The notes below the pieces were generated by a model. That model searched no databases and was not told where the DNA came from. It was given only the letters and a program-made list of their open reading frames with translations. A DNA stretch of 32,831 nucleotides, taken from positions 1-32,831 of IMG/VR virus record IMGVR_UViG_3300025806_000107; one strand, written 5' to 3'. The position numbers were made by a program, and so were the translations under genes. Shown in pieces: positions 1-8,423 of this stretch (its first letter is position 1; every line of letters begins with the position of its first letter). This stretch comes from a virus.

Positions 1-138
1 ACCCAGTTTTTCTTGCAGCAAACGCAACAGCAAGCAGAAATTGCGGGCGCAGAATATGGTGCACTACACGCGCCCACTAAGAAACAAATTGAGGATGCGT
101 ACAAATCGGGCGGTGCAGTGAACATTCCCGGTGGTAAT
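1..138. repeat. Left copy of the terminal overlap that closes the genome
   Basis: Bases 13-138 are identical to 32706-32831 (126 bp). Bases 1-12 match 32694-32705 except at positions 3, 9 and 12. The overlap implies a circular or circularly permuted unit of 32,693 bp. The three mismatches are all third-codon-position, synonymous changes in the gene that crosses the junction. They therefore look like real strain variation rather than random error at the contig end. The overlap is probably an assembly overlap, not a biological terminal repeat, since it lies inside a coding gene. Confidence 0.93.
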
Positions 139-522
139 CTCAGCGTGTTTGACCGCGCCGCCAAGCAAGCCGCATACAATATGGCCAGCGACCAACTGGA
201 AATGCTGACCCGCGAAAAAATATCAGAGATTGTCTTGGGCGCTTACCAAAGCAAGATGCCGGCAGATAACTTGGCTGACAAAATTGACGAGGTCATTGCT
301 GGCTATGCGGGCACGTTTGACAAAGAAGCTCCAACGGTTGCGGTTCAGTTCCGCGCTAAAATGGGCATCTACGCCCATAACGAGTTCGAGGCATACAGCA
401 AGTGGAAGATTGGTCAGAACGAGTCTAATGCTTTGGCAACCTTCTTGGCACAAGACAAAGTAACGGACGCTAGCGACCTCAGAGTGAACCAAGCCCGTAC
501 TGTGACAGGGAGGAGCAACTAA
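1..522 (+). CDS. Internal virion (ejection) protein, 3' part; continues from 32571-32831
   Basis: This is the C-terminal part of a gene interrupted by the window edge. Joined to 32571-32831 it encodes 214 residues. The frame is open from base 1, and the TTG at 13 is an internal Leu codon, not a start. The protein is Gln/Ala-rich and predicted mostly helical, with no catalytic motif that I recognise. It lies after the gp14-like gene and before three larger genes, the place where T7-type phages encode internal core proteins that form the DNA ejection channel. It overlaps the next gene by one base (TAATG at 520-524). Role assigned from position and composition only. In related phages this product may be the N-terminal part of a larger protein together with the next gene. 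Confidence 0.7.
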   Translation, partial: TQFFLQQTQQQAEIAGAEYGALHAPTKKQIEDAYKSGGAVNIPGGNLSVFDRAAKQAAYNMASDQLEMLTREKISEIVLGAYQSKMPADNLADKIDEVIAGYAGTFDKEAPTVAVQFRAKMGIYAHNEFEAYSKWKIGQNESNALATFLAQDKVTDASDLRVNQARTVTGRSN

Positions 523-1754
523 TGGCTGAAAGTTTAGTTCAGCAAGGTTCCTCTATTATGATTGATGGAAAGGTCCGGCGTTCACTAAAACCAAAATTGC
601 GCTCTGCACCAGAGAATGAAGTTATAGATTTAACCGCTGAAGCAACATTTGTTGAACTTGTGCGAATGGAAAAGCTAGAGAGGTTGCAGCGATATGCCAG
701 CCTTGGCATGACATCCTCGCAAATGACGGCAGCGGCAAATAATTTTGATGCAGTTAATAAAGAAAAAATGCTTGCTTTGTTAATTGATGAAGTTTTTACC
801 GGGCCTAAAAAGTCTGAAGTAATTGACCTTATTCGCGCAGGAAAAGTAAAAAGGCTATCCGGCAATAACGCATTATACAATGCAGTTACCTATCTTCATT
901 CTGAGAATATACCGTACTATGACATAGCTAATGAACTGGCCAAACGCCGCACGGTAATGCTGCGAGAGCAAGAGGCGCTAGATGCCGCTGATGCAAGGCA
1001 AGCAATTAAAGATGAAGAGACCCATACAGCGGCGGCAACGAGGGCAATGGCAACAGGTGACCGCGCTGCGTTTGACATTGCGGTTAAAAAATTAAACTCG
1101 CTTGACCCAGAAGCCGCTGCAAAATTAGAAACTGAGTTCCTAACAATCGGTACGGTTCGCCAAACAAGCGACCCAAGTGTAGTTAACACGCTAGATACCA
1201 AGCGCCGAGAATTATCGTATGCCGATGTGGTTAATGCTAGAGGTGACTTGAGTGCAGCCGATTACACCAAGTATCTTGGACTAGTTGAAACTTACGAAAG
1301 CGCCGAGGTGGCTATTGCGGAGTCATGGCTTAAAGGTGAACTAAAGTTGACGGGTGACTTGCGTGAGATTGCCATTGGTAACCCAATGTTTGGAAAAAGC
1401 CAGTTATACGCAAGCCTAGTTGGCAAGCTGGCTTTGGCAAAATTAAACGCTGACAAGGCGGGTCAGAACTTTGATGCAATTGCAACGGCACAATCTCTAT
1501 TGGGCACACAAGCCGATGAAATTGACGAGGCGCAATTCTTAACATTGCAGAAAAATGCAAGCGGTCTAATCGGCATTTTGAACAGCCAAAAAGGTGCGGA
1601 ACTGGAAACAGACGATTATGTTGGCGCTATTGATTTCTTAAAGGACATCCAAGCGCGGCTTAAAAATGGCGACCGCATTAAAGGGTATAAAAACGAAACA
1701 CAGAGAAATGCTATAGCGGGCCAGATACAAAGACTAGAGAGGGCGATTAGATAA
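522..1754 (+). CDS. Putative internal virion protein, 410 aa, helical
   Basis: Unrecognised helical protein, Ala/Leu/Glu/Lys-rich, without a signal peptide, membrane segment or enzyme motif. Start ATG 522 overlaps the previous stop (TAATG) and its stop overlaps the next start (TAATG at 1752-1756), so it is translated in a coupled series with its neighbours. Position between the gp14-like gene and the large 715- and 1057-residue proteins suggests a component of the T7-type internal core or ejection complex, roughly at the gp15 position. The first 400 bases look more A+T-rich than the flanking genes, with more AAA, ATT and TTA codons, which could mean a different recent history. It could be the C-terminal half of a split ejection protein. 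Confidence 0.65.
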   Translation: MAESLVQQGSSIMIDGKVRRSLKPKLRSAPENEVIDLTAEATFVELVRMEKLERLQRYASLGMTSSQMTAAANNFDAVNKEKMLALLIDEVFTGPKKSEVIDLIRAGKVKRLSGNNALYNAVTYLHSENIPYYDIANELAKRRTVMLREQEALDAADARQAIKDEETHTAAATRAMATGDRAAFDIAVKKLNSLDPEAAAKLETEFLTIGTVRQTSDPSVVNTLDTKRRELSYADVVNARGDLSAADYTKYLGLVETYESAEVAIAESWLKGELKLTGDLREIAIGNPMFGKSQLYASLVGKLALAKLNADKAGQNFDAIATAQSLLGTQADEIDEAQFLTLQKNASGLIGILNSQKGAELETDDYVGAIDFLKDIQARLKNGDRIKGYKNETQRNAIAGQIQRLERAIR

Positions 1755-3901
1755 TGGACCTTCTCGACGCAATCGCAGAAAGCCGGGCAGTTCGTAGCCA
1801 AGAAAGCTATGATGTCTACATAACTAAGGATGGCGCATCTTACACACCGCCACCGCCACCGCCTGGTCTTCTTAGCAAAGCTGGTGACGTTGCAATGTCT
1901 GCCGGTGAGGCTGTGGTTGATGCAGCAATGGACCCAGTTGGAACTGCAAAAGCAACTGGCAGGGCTGTGGCTGGAGGTCTGCGCGATTTCTCCCAAGGCG
2001 TCATCGACCTGAGTTCTGAACTCGGTGGCATGATTGAAACAAACGTGGGCAGCTTGGGCTATCTCAACGTGGATGAGAACGGCGTAAATTGGAGCAAAGA
2101 ACCGCCCGCCGGTGCCCAGCCAGGACAGCTTGGCGATTTACCTGATGTGCCAAAAGGCGATAGCATGGCCGAGGGCTTTGCGCGGGGGCTAGTTCAGTTC
2201 GCGGCGGGCATGGCAGCGGCCCCGGTTCGCGGTGCGGGAATGGGCGCAAATATGCTGCGCTCTGGTTTTGCTGATGCTTTGCTCGACCCAGAAGAGGGTA
2301 ACCTGTCATCATTGCTCAAAGGCATGGGTTTAGATTACGCCGTCTTGGATTACTTAGACAGCAAAGTTGACAGCGATGCAGGGCCAGAGGACCGGCTAAA
2401 AGCGCGGATATTGCAAGCGGTTGAAGGCACAGCCATCGGCGTTCCAATTGATGTGGTCATGTATGGGTTTCGCCTCATACGGTCTAACAAGGAAGCGGTC
2501 GAGGCAGTAAAAGAAACACTGGCTCAAGCACCACCGCCAACTGATACGCAAGTTATGCCTAACCAATCGTTCTTTGATAAGGCGGGTGAAGCAACTGACA
2601 GGTTTGTCACTCAAGCCGCAACTACTACTGATGAAATGGCAACTAACGCCGCCCGCGCAACTGATGAATTTGTATCACCGACCGCGCAGCCACCAGCGGG
2701 TCAGGTTGCAACTGGTGACCTTAGCAAACAGATAGATGAGGCGAGAGCAGCTTACGAAGCGTCACCGAATGACCCCCAGTTACGCCTAGACTATTTTGAT
2801 TTACGCAAGCAACGCGATGCTGACCCGGTGGCGCAAGCGCAACCGCCCACTGACGCAGAGCCTGGCATCATTGCATTTCACGGTTCGGCGGCTGACTTTG
2901 ACCAGTTCCGGCTTGAAAAGATTGGCACAGGCGAAGGGGCGCAAGCGTATGGCTATGGGCTGTACTTTGCTGACCAAGAGGCCATTGCAGACTTTTACCG
3001 TGGCGCATTAACTGACGCACCATTTGACTACAAGATTGACGGGCAGTCTGTCAGTGAGATGTATCGCAATGCCGTCTATGCTGAGAATTACGAACTTGCG
3101 GACGTACTTGAACAAGTGCAATTGCATGACACGCCCAAGACATTAAAGGCGAAGTTCACAGTTGAGAACGGCTATACCCAAGAGACTGCCGACTTCGTTG
3201 CTGACCTTGATTATGACAAACTGACAGGCGTTGATGTTGATGGCAAAGAGATACCGCTTGGCCGCATATACAAAGTTGGTTTGACGCCCAAGCCAGATGA
3301 CTTGCTTGACTATGACAAGCCGCTAAGTTCTCAGTCTGAGAACGTGCAAGCTGCATTTAAAAAGGTATTTTACGATAATTTTATAAAAGGTGATGCTGAT
3401 TTAGAGGCGCTGTTTGCAAGCCCTAACGCATTATCAATGCAAGACATGGGCCTTTTCAACAAAAGCACAGGGGCACAGGCTTATAGGGAATTAGCTGACA
3501 GGCTTGGCAAAACAATAAGACCGGTGCCGCTTTCAGCGGATGGCACCATGATGCCAACTGAACAAATAGCTTCAAATGCTTTGTTTGAGGCTGGCATTCC
3601 CGGCATCAAATTCGCAGACAACGACAGCAGAAGCCAACAGTTTGTTTTAAAGCTAGATGTTCGTGGCAAGCCATACGAAACTGAACCAATTTATGCCCGC
3701 AACCTTGACGATGCTAAAAGAATAGAAGCTGATTATAAAGAAAAAGGTTTTGGCGTACAAATAGACGATAACAGAGCATTAAACTACGTCATATTTGATG
3801 ACAGCATGATTAAGATTTTAGAGAAATACGGCATCGTTGGGCCTGTCGCTATATCGGCAGCGGCGGCGTCAAAAGGTGGGCAAAAGGATGACGAGACATG
3901 A
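1754..3901 (+). CDS. Virion protein with ART-PolyVal type ADP-ribosyltransferase domain
   Basis: This is a 715-residue protein. Residues 1-260 hold a proline run (residues 33-38) and long Ala/Gly-rich stretches, then a low-complexity linker to about 350. From about 372 the sequence strongly resembles the ADP-ribosyltransferase domain of phage polyvalent proteins: FHGS with His376, then DFDQF, GTGEGAQAYGYGLYFA with Tyr404, a late GIPGIKF motif, and a closing YVIFDDSMIKIL. His and Tyr match the first two residues of the H-Y-E type NAD site; I could not place the third residue with confidence. Such enzymes move ADP-ribose from NAD to proteins or other targets. Its place among ejection-protein genes suggests delivery into the host with the DNA, as T4 Alt is. 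Stop overlaps the next start (ATGA at 3898). Family call fairly sure; virion location and target inferred. Confidence 0.8.
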   Translation: MDLLDAIAESRAVRSQESYDVYITKDGASYTPPPPPPGLLSKAGDVAMSAGEAVVDAAMDPVGTAKATGRAVAGGLRDFSQGVIDLSSELGGMIETNVGSLGYLNVDENGVNWSKEPPAGAQPGQLGDLPDVPKGDSMAEGFARGLVQFAAGMAAAPVRGAGMGANMLRSGFADALLDPEEGNLSSLLKGMGLDYAVLDYLDSKVDSDAGPEDRLKARILQAVEGTAIGVPIDVVMYGFRLIRSNKEAVEAVKETLAQAPPPTDTQVMPNQSFFDKAGEATDRFVTQAATTTDEMATNAARATDEFVSPTAQPPAGQVATGDLSKQIDEARAAYEASPNDPQLRLDYFDLRKQRDADPVAQAQPPTDAEPGIIAFHGSAADFDQFRLEKIGTGEGAQAYGYGLYFADQEAIADFYRGALTDAPFDYKIDGQSVSEMYRNAVYAENYELADVLEQVQLHDTPKTLKAKFTVENGYTQETADFVADLDYDKLTGVDVDGKEIPLGRIYKVGLTPKPDDLLDYDKPLSSQSENVQAAFKKVFYDNFIKGDADLEALFASPNALSMQDMGLFNKSTGAQAYRELADRLGKTIRPVPLSADGTMMPTEQIASNALFEAGIPGIKFADNDSRSQQFVLKLDVRGKPYETEPIYARNLDDAKRIEADYKEKGFGVQIDDNRALNYVIFDDSMIKILEKYGIVGPVAISAAAASKGGQKDDET

Positions 3902-6900
3902 GCGTAGCTGACAGCCCAATTCTTCCCCAGCCAGAAGCACAACCGCCAATGGTTGACGCCGGTGTAGCCGGTGACATGGCACCAGCAACTGAGGTCGAAC
4001 CGCAAGGCGTTGAGGTAGCGGGTCCACTCAAGGACGCGATTGGCGCGGCGGTCGGTGCAGTAGTTAAGCCGATTGATGATTTCGCCAGTAAAGCCGAGGC
4101 GCGTTCATTTGTTGATGTGCCAGAAGCTGACGTATTCCCTGGCCCCGGTGACAGCCTAGTAATTAAGGCTATGCCCAATGAAGACCTAGAACGGCTAAAT
4201 AAATCAATTGCGGGCAACTCTGGTGTTTTCAGCGCAGTCACTAACAAGCAAGCCGGTGCAGTCAACTTAGGCCGTATTGGTGAGATATTTAACGCCGCCG
4301 GTACTGATGACTTTAACCTTGAGACAGTTCTAACAAACATTAAAACAAACAATACTGAACTCTTTGCCCATCTGCGCCGTGACACTAAGTCAATGGATGA
4401 GTTGATGACATTGGCTGAAGCAACCGGCTTTGAGAAAATCGCTTACAAGTTCTTAGGTCGCAAGCCTGGCGAGGTGCTGCCCCCAGAGGAAGTGCTGGCC
4501 GGAATGGTTGGCGTTATTAAACTGGGCAAAGAAATAGAGGTCGCAGCCGAGGCCGTCATTAACTTCGCGGAAGGCTCACCCGAAAAACTTATGGCGTTTA
4601 AAAAAATGCGGATGTTAGGTGCGGTGACATCTAACCTAGCCGCTCAAGTCTCTGGCAATGTTTCAGAGTACGGGCGCGGTCTAGGCATTATATCATCAAT
4701 CTCTAAGCTAAACCTAAATGCTGGTGATTACGCAGAACAGCTAGACCGTTTTGTTGGTGAGATGGACGAGGGGATGATGGACTATCATGCCCATGTGCTT
4801 CTTTCTATGGAGAACCCCGCCGCCCGCGCCAAGTACGCCGAGAAAGGCATAATCTCCAAGACCTATGATTTTGCTATGGAGAACTATATCAATGCCATTC
4901 TTTCCGGCCCGGTTAGCCACACGGTAAACCTAGCGGGCAATATGTCATTCCAAATTATGACGCTGGCCGAGCGTGGCCTAGCTGGTCTCATTGGCAATAT
5001 TCGCACGGTTGGTGGCAGACGGGGCGAGATTGGTGACCAGGCATACATGGGCGAGGCATCGGCTGAAGCATTTGGCTTTATGATGGCACAGCGCGATGCG
5101 TTCACTTTAATGGGCAAAACATTTGTGACGGGTCAAAGTTCAGACCTTATGACAAAGATTGACCTCAAAGAACAACGCGCCGTGGGCCGCACTGACAACC
5201 TAGTTGATATTGCCAAGGGCGTATATGAAGGCGACTTTTACAAAACAGCAATTGATGCGTTTGGAATTGCTACCAGAATGTCAGGTCGATTGCTTGCGAC
5301 CGAGGATGAATATTTTAAGGTTATAACACGCCGCCGTGTGTTGTATCGTGAGGCCCACCGAGCCGCGCAAATAGCCTACCAAAGCGCAAGGAAAGCCGGG
5401 TTGTCTAGGTCAGACGCTCAGAAGCTATCTAAGAAAAAAGCCGCTGACATTATGGTCAGCCCGCCAGACGCCGTGCAAAAAATGATGGTCGATGACTCTC
5501 GGCAAATGACATTCCAAGGTCAGCCTAAAGGCTGGTTTGGGCGCATGGGACCGCTCATAAACGAGTTCCCTTTGATGAAAGTGATTGCGCCGTTTTACAA
5601 CACTCCTACTAATATAATTAATGAAGCCTTCGACCGCACACTAAACTGGTCACCAATATATCGAGCAATAAAACAGAACACAAAGGCAGGGGCTTTATTG
5701 CCCGCACTAGGTGACCGCTTTGGTGGCAACGCACCGATAGCAGGGAAAGAGATAGACCAGGCAATCTCTAAGCTGGCCATAGGTAATAGCATTGCACTTA
5801 CAATGTTTGGTATTGCCAGCAATGATGGCTATCAAGAACACCCTCCAATTATTTCCGGCTATCTAGGCGCGGTTCAAAATGTCTTTGGCCTCAAGGGCTA
5901 TGCTGGTGAGGACTACATGATTACCGGCAACATCAGTGATGACCTTTCAGCACAATACAATATCGCTGGCTCTGCCGGTGTGCCGCCTGGTTCGGTCGGC
6001 ATTTGGAACGATGAGAAAGGTGAATACGAGTTCACGACCTTTACACGCTTTGACCCAATATCTGCCCTATTGTTTATGGGGTCGGACATGGCTGAATATG
6101 TTAAGTATTCTGATGACGAGGTGGGCATTGCTGAACTGACCGCTGCCTATACTTTGGCGGTTGCAGAATACGCAACATCAATGCCTTTCCTGCAAGGTAT
6201 GTCCGATTTGGCCGAGGTGTTTTTTAACGGTCGAGGCAGTCAAGAGGATGGCATTGCCAGAGCCTTGCAGTTCCTTGGAACACAAGCGGGCACTGTTGGC
6301 ACCAATGTCTTGGGCAATGTTGACCAATCAACTCTAGGCTTGCTCAGTTATGCCAATGAGTTCTTGCGCGGTGATGAGTACCCGCTCATTAGCCAGACTA
6401 GTTTAATGGCCACGCTAGAGCGCCTTAACGACCCGGTGCAGCGTTCCACTAAATTGCCGCCAGGCACTGCCCCGTTCACCGATGACCTGTATACCGAGTT
6501 GCCGCCATTTATGACCGGGTTCTATACCGCTCTGCAAAAGGCAAAGGCCCGCAACCCTAATTTCTCAGAAGACTTGCCAAAAGGTTTGAATTTTTGGGGT
6601 GAGGAAAAGTACCAAGGGCGCGGCACTAGGCTTGAAACAATTAACCCGTTTAAAATTCAGGATGGTGCGTACTCTAGTTTAGACGAGGAACTAATTAGGT
6701 TGGCCGAGGTTGGGGCTGGTGTGTTCGGGTTCCACCGCGACCGCATAGGACAGACCAAGCTAAACAATGAACAATTTAGTATGTTCATCAGCACAATAAA
6801 TACCATTGATGACCGTGGCTATATGCCAGATGACATATACTACGATGAAAGCGAAAAACTTGTTATTGCTTTGGACAAGATGCTGACCAGCGAAGAGTAC

Positions 6901-7071
6901 GCCGATGCCATTACTGACGATGACAAGTTTGATTTGTTATCAGGAGTTTTGATTGAGCGCCGGACTTTGGCAAAGGAATACATGGCTGGGCGTCCTGGCA
7001 CTAAAAGCAAGCGAGGAATGACAGGGGTGGACATTATGCTGGAAAGCCGCCGTCAGCTTGGCGAGTTATGA
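3898..7071 (+). CDS. Large internal virion (ejection) protein, 1057 aa
   Basis: Longest gene of the genome, directly before the tail fibre gene, the position of T7 gp16, the large ejection protein that helps DNA cross the envelope. The N-terminal 80 residues are Pro/Ala/Val-rich and acidic. Around residues 333-347 is the segment LSGPVSHTVNLAGN, of the type found in the large polyvalent proteins of many phages. Several long amphipathic or hydrophobic stretches follow (for example about 620-640), without a clear classic membrane anchor. I see no lysozyme or transglycosylase motif. It ends about 50 bp before a separate promoter. The structural role is inferred from size, motif and position; no enzymatic function should be assumed. 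Confidence 0.72.
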   Translation: MSVADSPILPQPEAQPPMVDAGVAGDMAPATEVEPQGVEVAGPLKDAIGAAVGAVVKPIDDFASKAEARSFVDVPEADVFPGPGDSLVIKAMPNEDLERLNKSIAGNSGVFSAVTNKQAGAVNLGRIGEIFNAAGTDDFNLETVLTNIKTNNTELFAHLRRDTKSMDELMTLAEATGFEKIAYKFLGRKPGEVLPPEEVLAGMVGVIKLGKEIEVAAEAVINFAEGSPEKLMAFKKMRMLGAVTSNLAAQVSGNVSEYGRGLGIISSISKLNLNAGDYAEQLDRFVGEMDEGMMDYHAHVLLSMENPAARAKYAEKGIISKTYDFAMENYINAILSGPVSHTVNLAGNMSFQIMTLAERGLAGLIGNIRTVGGRRGEIGDQAYMGEASAEAFGFMMAQRDAFTLMGKTFVTGQSSDLMTKIDLKEQRAVGRTDNLVDIAKGVYEGDFYKTAIDAFGIATRMSGRLLATEDEYFKVITRRRVLYREAHRAAQIAYQSARKAGLSRSDAQKLSKKKAADIMVSPPDAVQKMMVDDSRQMTFQGQPKGWFGRMGPLINEFPLMKVIAPFYNTPTNIINEAFDRTLNWSPIYRAIKQNTKAGALLPALGDRFGGNAPIAGKEIDQAISKLAIGNSIALTMFGIASNDGYQEHPPIISGYLGAVQNVFGLKGYAGEDYMITGNISDDLSAQYNIAGSAGVPPGSVGIWNDEKGEYEFTTFTRFDPISALLFMGSDMAEYVKYSDDEVGIAELTAAYTLAVAEYATSMPFLQGMSDLAEVFFNGRGSQEDGIARALQFLGTQAGTVGTNVLGNVDQSTLGLLSYANEFLRGDEYPLISQTSLMATLERLNDPVQRSTKLPPGTAPFTDDLYTELPPFMTGFYTALQKAKARNPNFSEDLPKGLNFWGEEKYQGRGTRLETINPFKIQDGAYSSLDEELIRLAEVGAGVFGFHRDRIGQTKLNNEQFSMFISTINTIDDRGYMPDDIYYDESEKLVIALDKMLTSEEYADAITDDDKFDLLSGVLIERRTLAKEYMAGRPGTKSKRGMTGVDIMLESRRQLGEL

Positions 7072-7073
7072 CA

Positions 7074-7102
7074 ATGACAAATCACCCAAAACAGTGTACA
7101 AT
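7074..7102 (+). promoter_or_regulatory. Sigma70-like promoter for the tail fibre and lysis genes
   Basis: ATGACA (7074-7079), 17 bp, TACAAT (7097-7102): each hexamer matches the sigma70 consensus at 5 of 6 positions, with ideal spacing. It lies in the 52-bp gap before the fibre gene. The -10 box overlaps a TGTACA palindrome (7095-7100) that recurs in other control regions, so a repressor bound there would block this promoter. Predicted transcription start near 7109. Confidence 0.65.
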
Positions 7103-7123
7103 CATTAGAAGGAAGGAATGGTA

Positions 7124-8422
7124 ATGGCTACGTTTTCTATAAGTGCCGTGGCACGAAAGGCCCAGGCGACAGCGAACGGGTCAACCACCGAGTTTTCGTT
7201 TAGCTTCTCGGTCAATGTTGAAGCAGATGTAGCGGTGTTTGTCGGCACTACGCTCAAGACAATCAGCACACACTACACGGTCAGCATCACGTCCTCGACC
7301 GGCGCGGGGTCTATCACCTTCACTAGCGGGAACACGCCAACGAACGGCCAGATAGTCACCATCATGTCCAAGACGGCACTGGCCCGGTCAAGTGTTTACA
7401 CCAGCGGCGGCACTATAAATGCCACCTCATTAGAGACAGACTTTGACACCAACATGATGTTGTTCCAGCAACAAGACGAGCGCCTAGACCGCACGATTAT
7501 TGCCCCAGTGGATGACGCCACCAGCATTGATATGACCCTGCCTAACAAGGACGCCCGCAAGGGAACAGTGTTGGGGTTCAACGCAACCAGCGGCAACCCA
7601 GAAGCTGGGCCAAGCATCACGGCAGTTCAGTCTCTGGCCGATGTAACAACTGCTATTAATTTGCTTGGCACATCTGCAGTAGTTGAAGACCTAGGCATTC
7701 TTGGAACTGCCGCAATAGTTGAAGATATGGGGTTTCTTGGAACGTCTGCAAATGTTGCGGCAATGGCCCAGCTTGGCACCTCGGCAGTCGTTGCTGATAT
7801 GGCGTTATTAGGCACGTCAGCGGTTGTTGCTGATATGGCAATATTAGGTACATCAGACGTAGTGGCAGACATGGCTATTCTTGCTACAACCGATGTTGTT
7901 GCTGATTTAAATACATTGGCTACTAGCGCAATTGTTGAAGATATGAACCTTCTAGCAACGTCAGCGGTTATTGAAGATATGAGCCTTTTGGCAACTTCAG
8001 CAGTCATTGAGGACATGGGGCTACTGGCTACGAGCGCAGTCATTGAAGACATGGGGTTGCTAGGAACGTCAGCAGTTGTTGAAGACATGGGATTGCTGGC
8101 TAACTCAACAACAATTGGCAACATGAATTTGCTTGGCACATCTGACGCTGTCGCTGACATGAATACGCTAGGTACATCTAGCAATGTGACCAATCAAAAT
8201 ACACTCGCTGGCATTAGTAGTAACATTACGACAGTCGCTGGAATCAGCGCAAACGTAACAACTGTTGCGGGTGACGCAAGCGATATTAACACTCTTGTTG
8301 CAGCCTTATCAAACATAAATTTGGTCGCATCAAACATCAACTCTGGTGTCATTGACGGCATCTTAGACTACGGCGCTGTTAACGATTCAGTGTCTTCATC
8401 AACTGACTTCGGGAGCGTATAG
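7124..8422 (+). CDS. Tail fibre protein with T7 gp17-like N-terminus and 12-residue repeats
   Basis: This protein of 432 residues binds the host surface or anchors other fibre subunits to the tail. Residues 1-130 resemble the tail-attachment domain of T7 gp17 (ANGSTTEFSFSF, then ALARSSVYTSGG and a segment ending QQQDERLDR). Residues 180-359 are fifteen 12-residue units of the type LLGTSAVVEDMG, followed by degenerate units (TTVAG) and a short C-terminal tail. Such regular repeats in fibre proteins are expected to form a trimeric rod. ATG 7124 has GGAAGG seven bases upstream; an in-frame ATG at 7118 adds two residues but sits too close to the SD. The C-terminus lacks a receptor-binding or chaperone domain, so it probably works with the next gene product. 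Confidence 0.85.
   Translation: MATFSISAVARKAQATANGSTTEFSFSFSVNVEADVAVFVGTTLKTISTHYTVSITSSTGAGSITFTSGNTPTNGQIVTIMSKTALARSSVYTSGGTINATSLETDFDTNMMLFQQQDERLDRTIIAPVDDATSIDMTLPNKDARKGTVLGFNATSGNPEAGPSITAVQSLADVTTAINLLGTSAVVEDLGILGTAAIVEDMGFLGTSANVAAMAQLGTSAVVADMALLGTSAVVADMAILGTSDVVADMAILATTDVVADLNTLATSAIVEDMNLLATSAVIEDMSLLATSAVIEDMGLLATSAVIEDMGLLGTSAVVEDMGLLANSTTIGNMNLLGTSDAVADMNTLGTSSNVTNQNTLAGISSNITTVAGISANVTTVAGDASDINTLVAALSNINLVASNINSGVIDGILDYGAVNDSVSSSTDFGSV
7661..8200 (+). repeat. Fifteen tandem 36-bp units coding 12-residue fibre repeats
   Basis: Units begin every 36 bp from 7661. The amino-acid pattern is [LTIFQ]-L-[GA]-[TN]-[ST]-x-x-[VI]-x-[DAN]-[ML]-[GNAS]. Units 9-12 (about 7949-8092) are nearly identical in protein but differ at third codon positions, so they were not copied very recently. 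The unit count could vary between strains through slippage or recombination. Confidence 0.9.
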
Positions 8423-8423
8423 C

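Noticed and set aside
1-138. Biological direct terminal repeat as in T7
   Set aside because: The overlap lies inside a coding gene, is of a length typical for assembly k-mers, and is far from the terminase genes; simple circular closure explains it.
3849-4385. Antisense frame of 178 codons at the start of the large ejection protein
   Set aside because: Ala/Ser/Pro-rich shadow of the coding strand; no start signal.
7627-8193. Long antisense frame (188 codons) opposite the fibre repeats
   Set aside because: It is an artefact of the 36-bp repeats, which keep the opposite strand free of stops. No SD, and the plus-strand repeat is clearly protein-coding.
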